Shown: positions 1 to 6,957, counted from the first letter of the stretch. The stretch is 19,055 nt of DNA from CBDCWA01 sp046048295 (GCA_046048295.1 JBJOGJ010000053.1:1-19055), one strand, 5' to 3'. Numbers and translations are program-made. The notes: a model not told the origin generated them from the letters alone.

Positions 1-493
1 TGCCTGACGTGTAGAGGATTGCCGCCAGGTCGTCGGCGCAACGCGCTTCGTTCTCGAATTCCCCTTCCAACTCGAGCGCACGTGCCAGCAGGCTGCCTGA
101 GCCATCCGCGGCCATGGTCGCAACGGCACCATTCCGCGCATTCATCAACTTGGCGAGACTATCCTGCCGCATAGGATCGCAGACGAAGAGCTTGGGCTCG
201 GCATCGCCGATGAAATAGGAAATTTCCGCATCCGTGTAGGCGGTATTGAGAGGCACGAAAACCGCCCCTGCCCTTACGCACGCCAAGTAGGTAAGGAGGT
301 ATTCCGGGCACTTTTCCGCCTGCACCGCAACACGGTCGCCGACCCCAACCCCGAAACTCCTGAGCGCCAGTGCGATCTTCCCAGACAACGTGAACGCTTC
401 GCCATAGGTCACGGCAGGGCGGCCAGCGAGGTGCAGGAATGGTTCTGCACTACCTGTAGAAACCTTGAACTGATCAAACAGATGGTTGGGCAT
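1..493 (-). CDS. matB: Malonyl-CoA synthetase (MatB), N-terminal 164 residues, cut by window edge
   Basis: Adenylate-forming (AMP-binding) enzyme that converts malonate, ATP and CoA to malonyl-CoA in the cytoplasm. The visible 164 residues run from an ATG at 493 (protein start MPNHLFDQF) to the window edge and end in LAAILYTSG, the beginning of the nucleotide-binding TSGTTG signature. The MxNHLFD start, the DRVAVQxEK and PLNTAYTxAE segments and the FIGDAEPKL segment fit rhizobial MatB better than generic fatty acyl-CoA ligases. No strong Shine-Dalgarno is visible; the start was chosen from the family-like N-terminus. The gene is divergent from the tctABC-like operon at 781-6830, which suggests that transporter supplies its substrate. 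The catalytic C-terminal part is outside the window, so intactness cannot be judged. Alternative: another short dicarboxylate or acyl-CoA ligase. Confidence 0.85.
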   Translation of the reverse strand, partial: MPNHLFDQFKVSTGSAEPFLHLAGRPAVTYGEAFTLSGKIALALRSFGVGVGDRVAVQAEKCPEYLLTYLACVRAGAVFVPLNTAYTDAEISYFIGDAEPKLFVCDPMRQDSLAKLMNARNGAVATMAADGSGSLLARALELEGEFENEARCADDLAAILYTSG

Positions 494-505
494 TTCGTCG
501 CTGGC

Positions 506-520
506 CTTTGCCTTGCAATT
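506..520. repeat. Direct repeat copy 1, proximal to matB
   Basis: CTTTGCCTTGCAATT lies 13 bp upstream of the matB start codon. It matches the copy at 665-678 (CTTTGCCTGCAATT) except for one missing T. Two near-identical copies on either side of a divergent control region could be binding sites for a shared regulator. The match is short and could be chance. Confidence 0.35.
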
Positions 521-664
521 CTGCGTCGTACCGGCACGCCAAATTCGCCAGTCCGCCGTCCGCCTTCTACCCTTCGGTATTTGCTGCAAAATTCGGAAGC
601 CGTAAAGTCCACCCGTTGAAAATCGGCCACGTTTACGAACCGAACATCGCCCAACAATAATTCG

Positions 665-678
665 CTTTGCCTGCAATT
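665..678. repeat. Direct repeat copy 2, at the tctA promoter
   Basis: CTTTGCCTGCAATT is the second copy of the repeat at 506-520. It overlaps the putative -35 hexamer TTGCCT (667-672) and runs into the palindrome GCAATTGC (673-680). That is a position where a bound repressor or activator could affect tctA transcription. The assignment is inference from position and similarity only. Confidence 0.35.
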
Positions 679-694
679 GCCGCTTGGCTAGTAT
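667..694 (+). promoter_or_regulatory. Possible sigma-70-type promoter of the TTT operon
   Basis: TTGCCT (667-672), a 16-bp spacer and TAGTAT (689-694) resemble a housekeeping promoter. It would place the transcription start near 701 and leave a leader of about 80 nt before tctA. The match is moderate and the tctA ribosome-binding site is weak, so other start points are possible. Confidence 0.3.
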
Positions 695-780
695 GTCGGC
701 CTTGGGCGGGGAGGAAGGCAATCACCAACCATACGCCTGTCGTACAGTCCGTCAGATAAAAAAGGCGTCAGAGCAGAAAC

Positions 781-2310
781 ATGCTCGAAACAATGTTCGG
801 CTCGCTCGTCGGGCTGTTGACTTCTCCGAACATCATGGGGCTGATGCTCATTGGTGTTTTCATCGGGATCATCGTCGGCGCGACACCGGGGATCGGTGGG
901 CGCTTGTCGATTGCGCTGGCAATTCCGTTCGTCTTTGGAATGGATGCCAAGGCAGGCGCCGTCTTTCTCCTGACGATGCACGCGGTCAACGGCACTAGCG
1001 GCCAGATTTCCTCCATCATGTTCGGCGTTCCCGGCGACGGAGACGACGCAGCAACGACTCTCGACGGCTATCCAATGGCTAAAAGGGGCGAGGCAGGTCG
1101 CGCCCTCGGCGCATCGATCACCGCTTCAGGCTTCGGCGGCATTGTGGGTGCCATCGTATTCGCCGTTATGATTCCGGTCCTGGAGCCGGTCGTACTTGCC
1201 TTCAGCCCCGCCGAGTTCTTCCTGCTCGCGCTACTTGGCATCACTTTCATCGCCTTCCTGTCGGGCGGTGGCGACATCTTCAAGGGCATCATCGTCGGCC
1301 TGTTCGGCATGATGCTTTCGACCGTCGGAATGGACACCCACACGGGAACGCCGCGTTTTGCCGGCGAGTACCTCTTTCTGTGGGACGGCCTGAGCCTTGT
1401 CACCGCGGTTCTAGCCTTTTTCGCAGTACCCGAAATGATAGCGCTCGCTGTAAAGGGCGGCTCGATTTCGAAGGTGTCGATGGAAACCTCGAACTTCTCC
1501 TACCGTCAGATCTTCGACGGAATTCTCGAGGTTCCTAAGAACATTTTCCTTGCCACCCGCACCGCAATCATTGGTGCCATAATCGGAATGATACCCGGTC
1601 TTGGCGGCTCCGCCGCCGCTTGGTTCTGTTACGGACATGCGGTCCAGAGTTCCAAGAATCCGGAGGAGTTCGGCAAGGGTGCCGTGCAGGGCGTCATCGC
1701 TCCGGAGACGGCGTCGAACGCCAAGGAAGGCGGCTCGCTGTTGCCAACGCTGTTCTTCGGCATTCCCGGCTCGTCCGGCATGGCCATCATGCTCGGCGCC
1801 TTCCTCATCCTGGGCATTCAGCCGGGCCCGGCCATGTATCAGAATCTTGACCTGGTCTGGACCTTGATCTGGGCACTGGTCGTCGGCAACTTGATCGCAG
1901 TGACGTTCCTGCTGTTCGTAACCCGCTGGGTGGCGATGCTGACGTTCGTCCGGGGCGCGATCCTGGTGCCCTTCATCTTCGTCCTGACCGCGCTCGGCTC
2001 CTACGTCAACGAAGGCCAGTGGGAGAACCTGATCATACTCGTGCTGTTGAGCATCATCGGCTACGGGCTGTTGCGCGCCAACTGGCCGCGCGCCCCCTTC
2101 GTGATCGGGCTTGTACTTGGCAAGATTGCCGAGGATTCCCTCTCTCAGGCGCTACAGCTCTGGGGTCTCGAATTCTTCATCCGTCCGCTGTCGCTGGTTC
2201 TGATCGGCATCATCTTCGCCACCATCGCCTATGCGGTCTACTCTGGCCGCAAGTCCTGGCGCAACGAACAAGAACGGATAGGCGGCAGCGCCGGACAGGG
2301 AGCTGCATAA
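781..2310 (+). CDS. tctA: TTT transporter large permease subunit, TctA family
   Basis: Large membrane subunit of a tripartite tricarboxylate transporter, which moves a carboxylate delivered by a periplasmic TctC-type protein through the inner membrane using an ion gradient. The 509-residue length fits the family. The sequence is mostly hydrophobic, with about a dozen candidate membrane segments. It shows the duplicated glycine/proline motifs typical of TctA: PGIGG at residues 36-40 and PGLGG at 272-276. It also has GVPGDG followed by LDGYPMAKRGEAGRALG (about 83-110) and APETASNAKEGGSLLPTLFFGIPG in the second half. The ATG at 781 has only a poor Shine-Dalgarno; an in-frame ATG at 793 is an alternative. 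It is followed directly by tctB. The symbol denotes the family; the substrate is not proven to be citrate and, next to matB, may be malonate or a similar dicarboxylate. Confidence 0.93.
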   Translation: MLETMFGSLVGLLTSPNIMGLMLIGVFIGIIVGATPGIGGRLSIALAIPFVFGMDAKAGAVFLLTMHAVNGTSGQISSIMFGVPGDGDDAATTLDGYPMAKRGEAGRALGASITASGFGGIVGAIVFAVMIPVLEPVVLAFSPAEFFLLALLGITFIAFLSGGGDIFKGIIVGLFGMMLSTVGMDTHTGTPRFAGEYLFLWDGLSLVTAVLAFFAVPEMIALAVKGGSISKVSMETSNFSYRQIFDGILEVPKNIFLATRTAIIGAIIGMIPGLGGSAAAWFCYGHAVQSSKNPEEFGKGAVQGVIAPETASNAKEGGSLLPTLFFGIPGSSGMAIMLGAFLILGIQPGPAMYQNLDLVWTLIWALVVGNLIAVTFLLFVTRWVAMLTFVRGAILVPFIFVLTALGSYVNEGQWENLIILVLLSIIGYGLLRANWPRAPFVIGLVLGKIAEDSLSQALQLWGLEFFIRPLSLVLIGIIFATIAYAVYSGRKSWRNEQERIGGSAGQGAA

Positions 2311-2835
2311 ATGCTTGCGCGATCGACAATGACACTCATCATGACGGCCATCTTCGTGGTGATGCTGGCCATCGCTTGGGCCTATCCGCCCGGTTCCCGC
2401 TTCATGGTGCTGGTGGTAGGAATTCCTGCAATAGCATTGTGCCTGCTCCAGCTCACGATTGATCTTTCAAGTGGTGACCGGCCGAGGCGGGCCCCATTGT
2501 CGGAAGCGGGGCAGGATGAAGATGAATTGCCACGCGCGGTTAGGATCCGCCGCGAGATCATCGTCTGGGGCTATTTCCTTGGCTTCATCGGTATCACGCT
2601 GTTCTTCGGATTCTGGGTCGCCATCCCGCTTCTGATTTTCACCTTCCTCTGGTTGATGGCAGATGTCCGTTTCTTGCCGGCGTTGATCACTGCAGCGATA
2701 TCTACGCCGATGCTCTTCCTGTTCTTCGAGAAGCTTCTCGAGACGCAGCTGCATCGCGGCTTCCTCATGCCCCAAGTCTGGGAAGCACTCGAAAAGATCG
2801 AGGCGCTCGCACCAGTGCTGAAGCTTCTTGGCTGA
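2311..2835 (+). CDS. tctB: TTT transporter small permease subunit, TctB family
   Basis: Small membrane subunit of the TTT transporter and partner of TctA. The 174-residue protein shows the TctB layout of about four hydrophobic segments: near residues 7-25, 30-50, 83-103 and 105-145. A charged cytoplasm-like loop (SSGDRPRRAPLSEAGQDEDE) separates the two halves. The segment FFGFWVAIPLLIFTFLWLM is typical of the family's second half. The C-terminus after the last hydrophobic segment (LETQLHRGFLMPQVWEAL onward) looks amphipathic. The ATG directly abuts the tctA stop codon (TAA then ATG), so translation is probably coupled. Small TTT subunits diverge strongly, so assignment rests on topology plus position between tctA and the binding-protein genes. 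Confidence 0.88.
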   Translation: MLARSTMTLIMTAIFVVMLAIAWAYPPGSRFMVLVVGIPAIALCLLQLTIDLSSGDRPRRAPLSEAGQDEDELPRAVRIRREIIVWGYFLGFIGITLFFGFWVAIPLLIFTFLWLMADVRFLPALITAAISTPMLFLFFEKLLETQLHRGFLMPQVWEALEKIEALAPVLKLLG

Positions 2836-2867
2836 TCGTCAGGAGGCTGCGGAATAGCACCTGTTGA

Positions 2868-2901
2868 TTGACTGTTCTCCAACCCGGCGCTGCGGTATAA
2901 T
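2868..2901 (+). promoter_or_regulatory. Possible internal promoter before the first binding-protein gene
   Basis: A perfect TATAAT lies at 2896-2901, unusual in such GC-rich DNA. The best -35 lookalike, TTGACT (2868-2873), is 22 bp away, which is too far for a classic promoter. At the standard distance the sequence (TGTTCT, 2873-2878) is poor. The signal could still support activator-dependent transcription of the binding-protein genes apart from the permease genes. Start of transcription would fall near 2908, inside the palindrome at 2901-2918. Confidence 0.35.
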
Positions 2902-2918
2902 GCCGTTCCAAAACGGCA
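2901..2918 (+). repeat. Inverted repeat (operator or mRNA hairpin) upstream of tctC1
   Basis: Perfect 7-bp arms TGCCGTT and AACGGCA are separated by CCAA. The element shares its first base with the TATAAT box and covers the expected transcription start, which suits a repressor operator. As RNA it would form a small hairpin between the permease and binding-protein parts of the transcript. Such a hairpin could protect the downstream message and raise binding-protein levels. No T-run follows, so it is not a terminator. Confidence 0.45.
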
Positions 2919-2943
2919 CTAGAACCATAGGGAGGACTTGAGG

Positions 2944-4170
2944 ATGCAGTTCAGGATCGGATTCTTGGCGCTGGCGCTCACCGCCGTGAGCACGAGCGCC
3001 GCGCTGGCCGACCGGGGTGCGGACTTCTTCAAGGGAAAGACGGTCTCCTACATTGCCGCCACTGCACCGGGCGGCGGCTATGACTACTATGCTCGTCTTG
3101 TTGCCGGCGAGATGGAGAAGCACCTGCCGGGCTCTACATTTGTGGTTCGCAACATGCCGGGCGCCGGCCACCTCATCGGTGCCAACTATATCGCGAATGC
3201 CAAGCCGGACGGACTGACGATCGGCATCTTCAATACCGGCCTGATCTACAATCAGCTGATCAAGCTGAAGGGCGTCCGCTTCGATCTCGCGACGATGTCC
3301 TGGATTGGCAAGGCCGCTTCCGATCCTCGGGTCATCGCAGTCGGCAAGCTCTCGCCAATCAAGTCTTTCGAGGATCTCCAGAAGTCGGACAAGCCGGTAA
3401 AATTCGCAATCGGCGGAATTGGCAGCGCGGCCTATGTCGAGACGGTGATGCTGAAGAACGCCTTCAACCTGCCGGTCCGCATCATCACCGGTTACAACGG
3501 TGGCGCCGACATGCTCGCCATGCGCCGCGGTGAGGTGGACGCATCCGTTGGTTCCCTCTCGACCTTGCAGGACTTTGCCAAGAACGGCCATGGCACGCTC
3601 ATCGTGCAGATCGGCGGCAGCGACAAGGCGGCGCCCCAGCTCGCCACCTTCGCCAAGGACCAGCGGACTCGTCAGCTCATCTCGCTCGTCAAATCGCAAG
3701 GCGAGCTTTCCCGCTTCACGGTCGGACCGGCCGGCATCCCCGCCGATCGCCTCGAGGCGCTCCGCATGGCCTATCGCAAGACGATGGAGAGCGAGGACGT
3801 CAAGCAGAAGGTCCAGAAGGCCGGTCGCCCGCTCGACCCGGCCTACGGCGAGGACGTTGCCAAAGCAATCAAGGAGGCTCTCGATCAATCGCCGGAGACC
3901 ATCGCGCTGCTGAAGGAGGCAATGGATGCGGGCAAGAACGTGAAGCTTCCCACTTTCAGCGGATCGATTACAGGGCTTGCAGACCGCAACAAGGACATCA
4001 CGATGAGCCTCGAAGGCGGAAAAGAGTTCAAGACCACGATTTCCGGATCGCGGACCGTGATCGAGGTCGGCGGCAAGAAGGTGAAGCGCGACGCTCTGAA
4101 GATCGGCCAAGCCTGCACGATTACCGCCCCGAGAAGTGGTGCGGAAGCGCAGAAAATAGATTGCAATTGA
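2944..4170 (+). CDS. tctC: TTT periplasmic solute-binding protein 1 (TctC-like) with extra C-terminal domain
   Basis: Periplasmic receptor that captures a carboxylate and delivers it to TctA/TctB. An in-frame TTG at 2938 is rejected because GGAGGA (2931-2936) lies 7 nt from the ATG at 2944 but only 1 nt from the TTG. The 408-residue product has a Sec signal peptide ending near ALA/DRG (residue 22). The TctC core shows a PGGGYD ligand loop (TAPGGGYDYYARL), NMPGAGHLIGANY, KPDGLT and GSAAYVE. Usual TctC proteins are about 320-330 residues. This one has an extra 74-residue module (335-408) with the motif SGSRT and cysteines C391 and C407, the only cysteines in the mature chain, so a disulfide is likely. 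It is the first of three tandem paralogs. The fold of the added module is not recognised. Confidence 0.88.
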   Translation: MQFRIGFLALALTAVSTSAALADRGADFFKGKTVSYIAATAPGGGYDYYARLVAGEMEKHLPGSTFVVRNMPGAGHLIGANYIANAKPDGLTIGIFNTGLIYNQLIKLKGVRFDLATMSWIGKAASDPRVIAVGKLSPIKSFEDLQKSDKPVKFAIGGIGSAAYVETVMLKNAFNLPVRIITGYNGGADMLAMRRGEVDASVGSLSTLQDFAKNGHGTLIVQIGGSDKAAPQLATFAKDQRTRQLISLVKSQGELSRFTVGPAGIPADRLEALRMAYRKTMESEDVKQKVQKAGRPLDPAYGEDVAKAIKEALDQSPETIALLKEAMDAGKNVKLPTFSGSITGLADRNKDITMSLEGGKEFKTTISGSRTVIEVGGKKVKRDALKIGQACTITAPRSGAEAQKIDCN

Positions 4171-4226
4171 ACGAACCCAAAGTCGTCCGACTGAGAACCG
4201 AACTCGCCAGATACAGGGAGCCCCCC

Positions 4227-5471
4227 ATGAAGCGAGCAAATTCCAGACTTCGCATCATGCGCCTCACGGCCGCTGCTGCTTGCGCGCTGATCGTTGCCCC
4301 GGCATATGCCCAGCAGGGCAAGGATTTCTACAAGGGCAAGACCGTAACCTACATTGTCGCAACGGCTGCGGGCGGCGGCTACGACTTCTACGGCCGCCTC
4401 GTCGCCGGCGCCATGGAAAAGAATCTCCCGGGCTCTACCTTCATCGTGCGCAACATGCCCGGAGCGGGTCATCTCATTGGCGCCAACTTCGTCGCCAACT
4501 CGAAGCCCGACGGTCTGACGCTCGGCACTTTCAACACCGGCCTCATATATAATCAGCTGATCAACCTGAAGGGCGTGCGCTTCGATCTCGCCGCGATGTC
4601 CTGGGTTGGCAAGGCTGCCTCCGATCCTCGCGTTCTGATCGTTTCCGCCCAGTCTCCCATAAAGAACTTCGAGGACCTGCGCAAAGCCGGGCACGAGGTC
4701 CGTTTCGCGGTCGCAGGGATCGGAAGCGCCGCCTATGTCGAGCAGGTAATGCTGAAGAATGCCTTGAATCTTCCGATGAAGATCATCACCGGCTACAACG
4801 GCAATGCCGACCAACTCGCGATGCGCCGTGGCGAAATCGAAGGCGGCTTGGGCTCGCTCTCGTCCTGGACCGACTTCGTCAAGAACGGATACGGCCGCTT
4901 CCTCGCGCAGATCGGCGGCAGCGAGAAGGCAGCGCCACAGCTCATGTCGCTCGTAAAGGACGCGAAGGCGCGCGAACTGATTGCGCTCATTCAGTCCCAG
5001 GGTGACCTGTCGCGATTTACGGTAGGCCCGGCAGGTATCCCTGGGGACCGGCTTGAAGCTCTCCGCACTGCCTACAGGGGGGCGATGGCCGACAAGGACG
5101 TGCAGGACAAGGCTGCCAAGTCCGGTCGCCCACTGGATCCATTGATTGGCGACGATGTCACCAGGTCGATCCGCGAGGCGCTAAAGCAGTCGCCCGAAAC
5201 GATCGCCCTTCTCAAGGAAGCAATGGACGCAGGCAAGAACGTCAAGATCCCGGAATTCAAGGGAACCATTGCCGGTCTTGCAGACCGCAACAAGCTCGTC
5301 ACCATGAAACTCGCCGATGGCAAGGAATTCAAGACGGAGATCTCCGGCTCACGCACGGCGATCAAGATCGCCGGCAAGGACGCCAAACGCGAAGCTCTGG
5401 CGACCGGCATGAGTTGCACGATCACAGCGGAACGCTCCGGCGGCGAGGCCAAGCTTATCGACTGTAAATAA
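4227..5471 (+). CDS. tctC: TTT periplasmic solute-binding protein 2 (TctC-like) with extra C-terminal domain
   Basis: Second paralog of the array, 414 residues. The ATG at 4227 was chosen over an upstream in-frame ATG at 4161 that would overlap the previous gene. CAGGGAG (4214-4220) sits 6 nt before 4227, and the resulting N-terminus is a normal signal peptide cleaved near AYA/QQG (about residues 27-30). The core repeats the family motifs: AAGGGYDFYGRL, NMPGAGHLIGANF, KPDGLT, GSAAYVE and GYNGNADQLAMRRGE. The C-terminal module (341-414) matches that of its neighbours and holds C397 and C413, again the only cysteines of the mature protein. It is close to paralog 1 in the pocket segments, so the two may bind related ligands or differ in affinity. 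It lies 56 bp after paralog 1. Confidence 0.88.
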   Translation: MKRANSRLRIMRLTAAAACALIVAPAYAQQGKDFYKGKTVTYIVATAAGGGYDFYGRLVAGAMEKNLPGSTFIVRNMPGAGHLIGANFVANSKPDGLTLGTFNTGLIYNQLINLKGVRFDLAAMSWVGKAASDPRVLIVSAQSPIKNFEDLRKAGHEVRFAVAGIGSAAYVEQVMLKNALNLPMKIITGYNGNADQLAMRRGEIEGGLGSLSSWTDFVKNGYGRFLAQIGGSEKAAPQLMSLVKDAKARELIALIQSQGDLSRFTVGPAGIPGDRLEALRTAYRGAMADKDVQDKAAKSGRPLDPLIGDDVTRSIREALKQSPETIALLKEAMDAGKNVKIPEFKGTIAGLADRNKLVTMKLADGKEFKTEISGSRTAIKIAGKDAKREALATGMSCTITAERSGGEAKLIDCK

Positions 5472-5505
5472 CAGTTTCCATTAAACAACGGCCCTGCTCG
5501 CCTGT

Positions 5506-5534
5506 TTGTGCCCGCAGCGCATTGGACTTATAAG
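5506..5534 (+). promoter_or_regulatory. Possible promoter of the third binding-protein gene
   Basis: TTGTGC (5506-5511), an exact 17-bp spacer and TATAAG (5529-5534) form a reasonable sigma-70-type promoter in the 120-bp gap after tctC2. Transcription would start near 5541, giving a leader of about 50 nt. This would let tctC3 be expressed separately from the rest of the operon. Confidence 0.35.
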
Positions 5535-5558
5535 GACGTGGGTTGGAGCCCGCTCGAT

Positions 5559-5568
5559 GTGGGCCCAC
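5559..5568. repeat. Perfect 10-bp palindrome in the tctC3 leader
   Basis: GTGGGCCCAC reads the same on both strands. It lies between the putative promoter at 5506-5534 and the tctC3 ribosome-binding site. It could be a protein-binding site; a palindrome this short can also occur by chance in GC-rich DNA. Confidence 0.25.
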
Positions 5569-5591
5569 GAATTCGCAAAAGGGAGAAGCGT

Positions 5592-6830
5592 ATGCTCAAG
5601 TCAGCCAACCGCCTGGTACCGCTCGCTGCGACCGTCGCAGTGGTCGGCCTCGTGACGCCCGCCGCGGCGCAGAAGGGTGCCGACTTCTACAAAGGCAAGA
5701 CCGTGACGTACATCGTCGCCACCGCACCTGGCGGCGGCTACGACTTCTACGGCCGCCTTGTCGCCGATTTCATGCAGAAGCATCTGCCGGGCTCGACATT
5801 TGTTGTCCGCAACATGCCAGGCGCAGGCCATATGATCGGCTGCAACTACATTTTCAATTCGAAGCCGGACGGTCTCACCATCGGCACCTATAACACCGGC
5901 CTCATCTACGCACAGCTCTCCAATCAGAAGGGCGTCCGCTTCGACCTCAACAAGATGTCATGGATCGGTAAGGCCGCATCGGAATCGCGCGTTCTTGTCG
6001 TCGGCACGAAGTCCCCGATCCAAAATTTCAATGACCTCTTGACGTCCAAGACAGAACTCAAGTTTGCAACCTCCGGCGTCGGCAGCGCCAACTATTCGGA
6101 GGTTTCAATGATCGCGAAGGCCGCCGGCCTGCCGATCAAATTGATCACCGGCTACAACGGCAATGCGGACCAGCTCGCCATGCGTCGCGGTGAGGTCACC
6201 GGTGGCCTCGGCTCGAGGTCTTCCTATGAGCAGTTCGTGAAGGACGGTCACGGCCGCTTCATCGTTCAGGTCGGAGGCAAGGAGACGGACGTCCCGAAGC
6301 TTCGCGAAGTGCTGAAGACGGATCTGGGCAAGCGTATTGCCGCTTTGATCGGCTCCCAGAGCGAGATCTTCCGGTTGACGTCGGGCCCTCCAGGCATCCC
6401 TGCCGATCGTCTTGAGGCCCTGCGCGCGGCCTACAAGGCGGCTCTCACCGACAAGGATCTGGTAGCCAAGATCAACACTGGCGACCGTCCCTATGACCCG
6501 GCCTACGGGGACGACGTTGGCAAGCTGGTCAAGGAGGCACTCGACCAGTCACCAGAGGCCATCTCACTCCTCACCACGGTACTCGAGGAAGGCAAGGACA
6601 TTAAGATTCCGACCTTCACAGGCGAGGTGAGTGCTCTCGAGAACGGTGCCCGCACCGTGAAGATGAAGCTCGACGGCGGCACCGAATTCGAGGCCAAGGT
6701 GTCGGGCTCACGCACTTCGATCAAGGTCGCGGGCAAGGATGCTAAGCGCAGCGAACTCAAGGTCGGACAGAAGTGCACGATCACCTCTCCGCGCAGCGGT
6801 GCTGAGGCCCAACTGATCGACTGCAAGTAA
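5592..6830 (+). CDS. tctC: TTT periplasmic solute-binding protein 3 (TctC-like) with extra C-terminal domain
   Basis: Third and most divergent paralog, 412 residues. The ATG at 5592 follows GGGAG (5581-5585) by 6 nt. A longer reading from the GTG at 5508 would put 28 charged residues before the signal peptide and is rejected. The signal peptide ends near AAA/QKG (about residue 26). The core has APGGGYDFYGRL, NMPGAGHMIGCNY, KPDGLT and GYNGNADQLAMRRGE. Where the others have GSAAYVE it reads GSANYSE, and where they have LGSLS or VGSLS it reads LGSRS, so its ligand may differ. It has an extra cysteine, C84, just after the PGAG loop. The C-terminal module (339-412) carries C395 and C411 like its neighbours. 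A terminator follows 24 bp after the stop codon. Confidence 0.88.
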   Translation: MLKSANRLVPLAATVAVVGLVTPAAAQKGADFYKGKTVTYIVATAPGGGYDFYGRLVADFMQKHLPGSTFVVRNMPGAGHMIGCNYIFNSKPDGLTIGTYNTGLIYAQLSNQKGVRFDLNKMSWIGKAASESRVLVVGTKSPIQNFNDLLTSKTELKFATSGVGSANYSEVSMIAKAAGLPIKLITGYNGNADQLAMRRGEVTGGLGSRSSYEQFVKDGHGRFIVQVGGKETDVPKLREVLKTDLGKRIAALIGSQSEIFRLTSGPPGIPADRLEALRAAYKAALTDKDLVAKINTGDRPYDPAYGDDVGKLVKEALDQSPEAISLLTTVLEEGKDIKIPTFTGEVSALENGARTVKMKLDGGTEFEAKVSGSRTSIKVAGKDAKRSELKVGQKCTITSPRSGAEAQLIDCK

Positions 6831-6853
6831 CCTTCCCGCGACTTATCAAAATA

Positions 6854-6886
6854 GGCCTCTGGACCATGCGTCCGGAGGCCTTTTTT
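6854..6886. terminator. Intrinsic terminator closing the TTT operon, probably bidirectional
   Basis: An 11-bp stem (GGCCTCTGGAC with GTCCGGAGGCC, one T-G wobble) with loop CATGC is followed by six T's on the plus strand. On the minus strand the same hairpin is followed by TATTTT. It can therefore also end the leftward transcript whose last gene stops at 6958. It sits between convergent genes, where a shared terminator is expected. Confidence 0.88.
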
Positions 6887-6957
6887 ATGCCCGTTCGCCG
6901 AGGATTGCCCGGCGCGAGGTAACAGCGGTGCTTACGGGTCGTCCGCGTGCCGTGGGT

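Larger units (their letters stand above)
494..780. promoter_or_regulatory. Divergent control region between matB and the TTT operon
   Basis: This 287-bp stretch holds no credible gene; the short ORFs crossing it have no recognisable protein character. It must carry the promoters for leftward matB and rightward tctA. Visible elements are a possible rightward promoter (667-694), an imperfect direct repeat with copies at 506-520 and 665-678, and an 8-bp palindrome GCAATTGC at 673-680. A TCTTGTATACAAGA-type palindrome, which I recall for the GntR-type regulator MatR of rhizobial mat operons, was not seen. No regulator gene is next to this region within the window. Confidence 0.6.

Noticed and set aside
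409..657. Short ORFs in the matB/tctA gap and over the matB start (409-657 minus, 431-619 plus, 684-998 plus)
   Set aside because: No ribosome-binding sites, no protein character, and they conflict with matB or tctA.
2839..4239. 466-codon open frame on the minus strand over tctC1 (and similar frames 3885-4814 over the tctC1/tctC2 junction)
   Set aside because: Antisense shadow of real genes in GC-rich DNA. The plus-strand frame has signal peptide, ribosome-binding site and family motifs, while the minus frame shows no recognisable domain.
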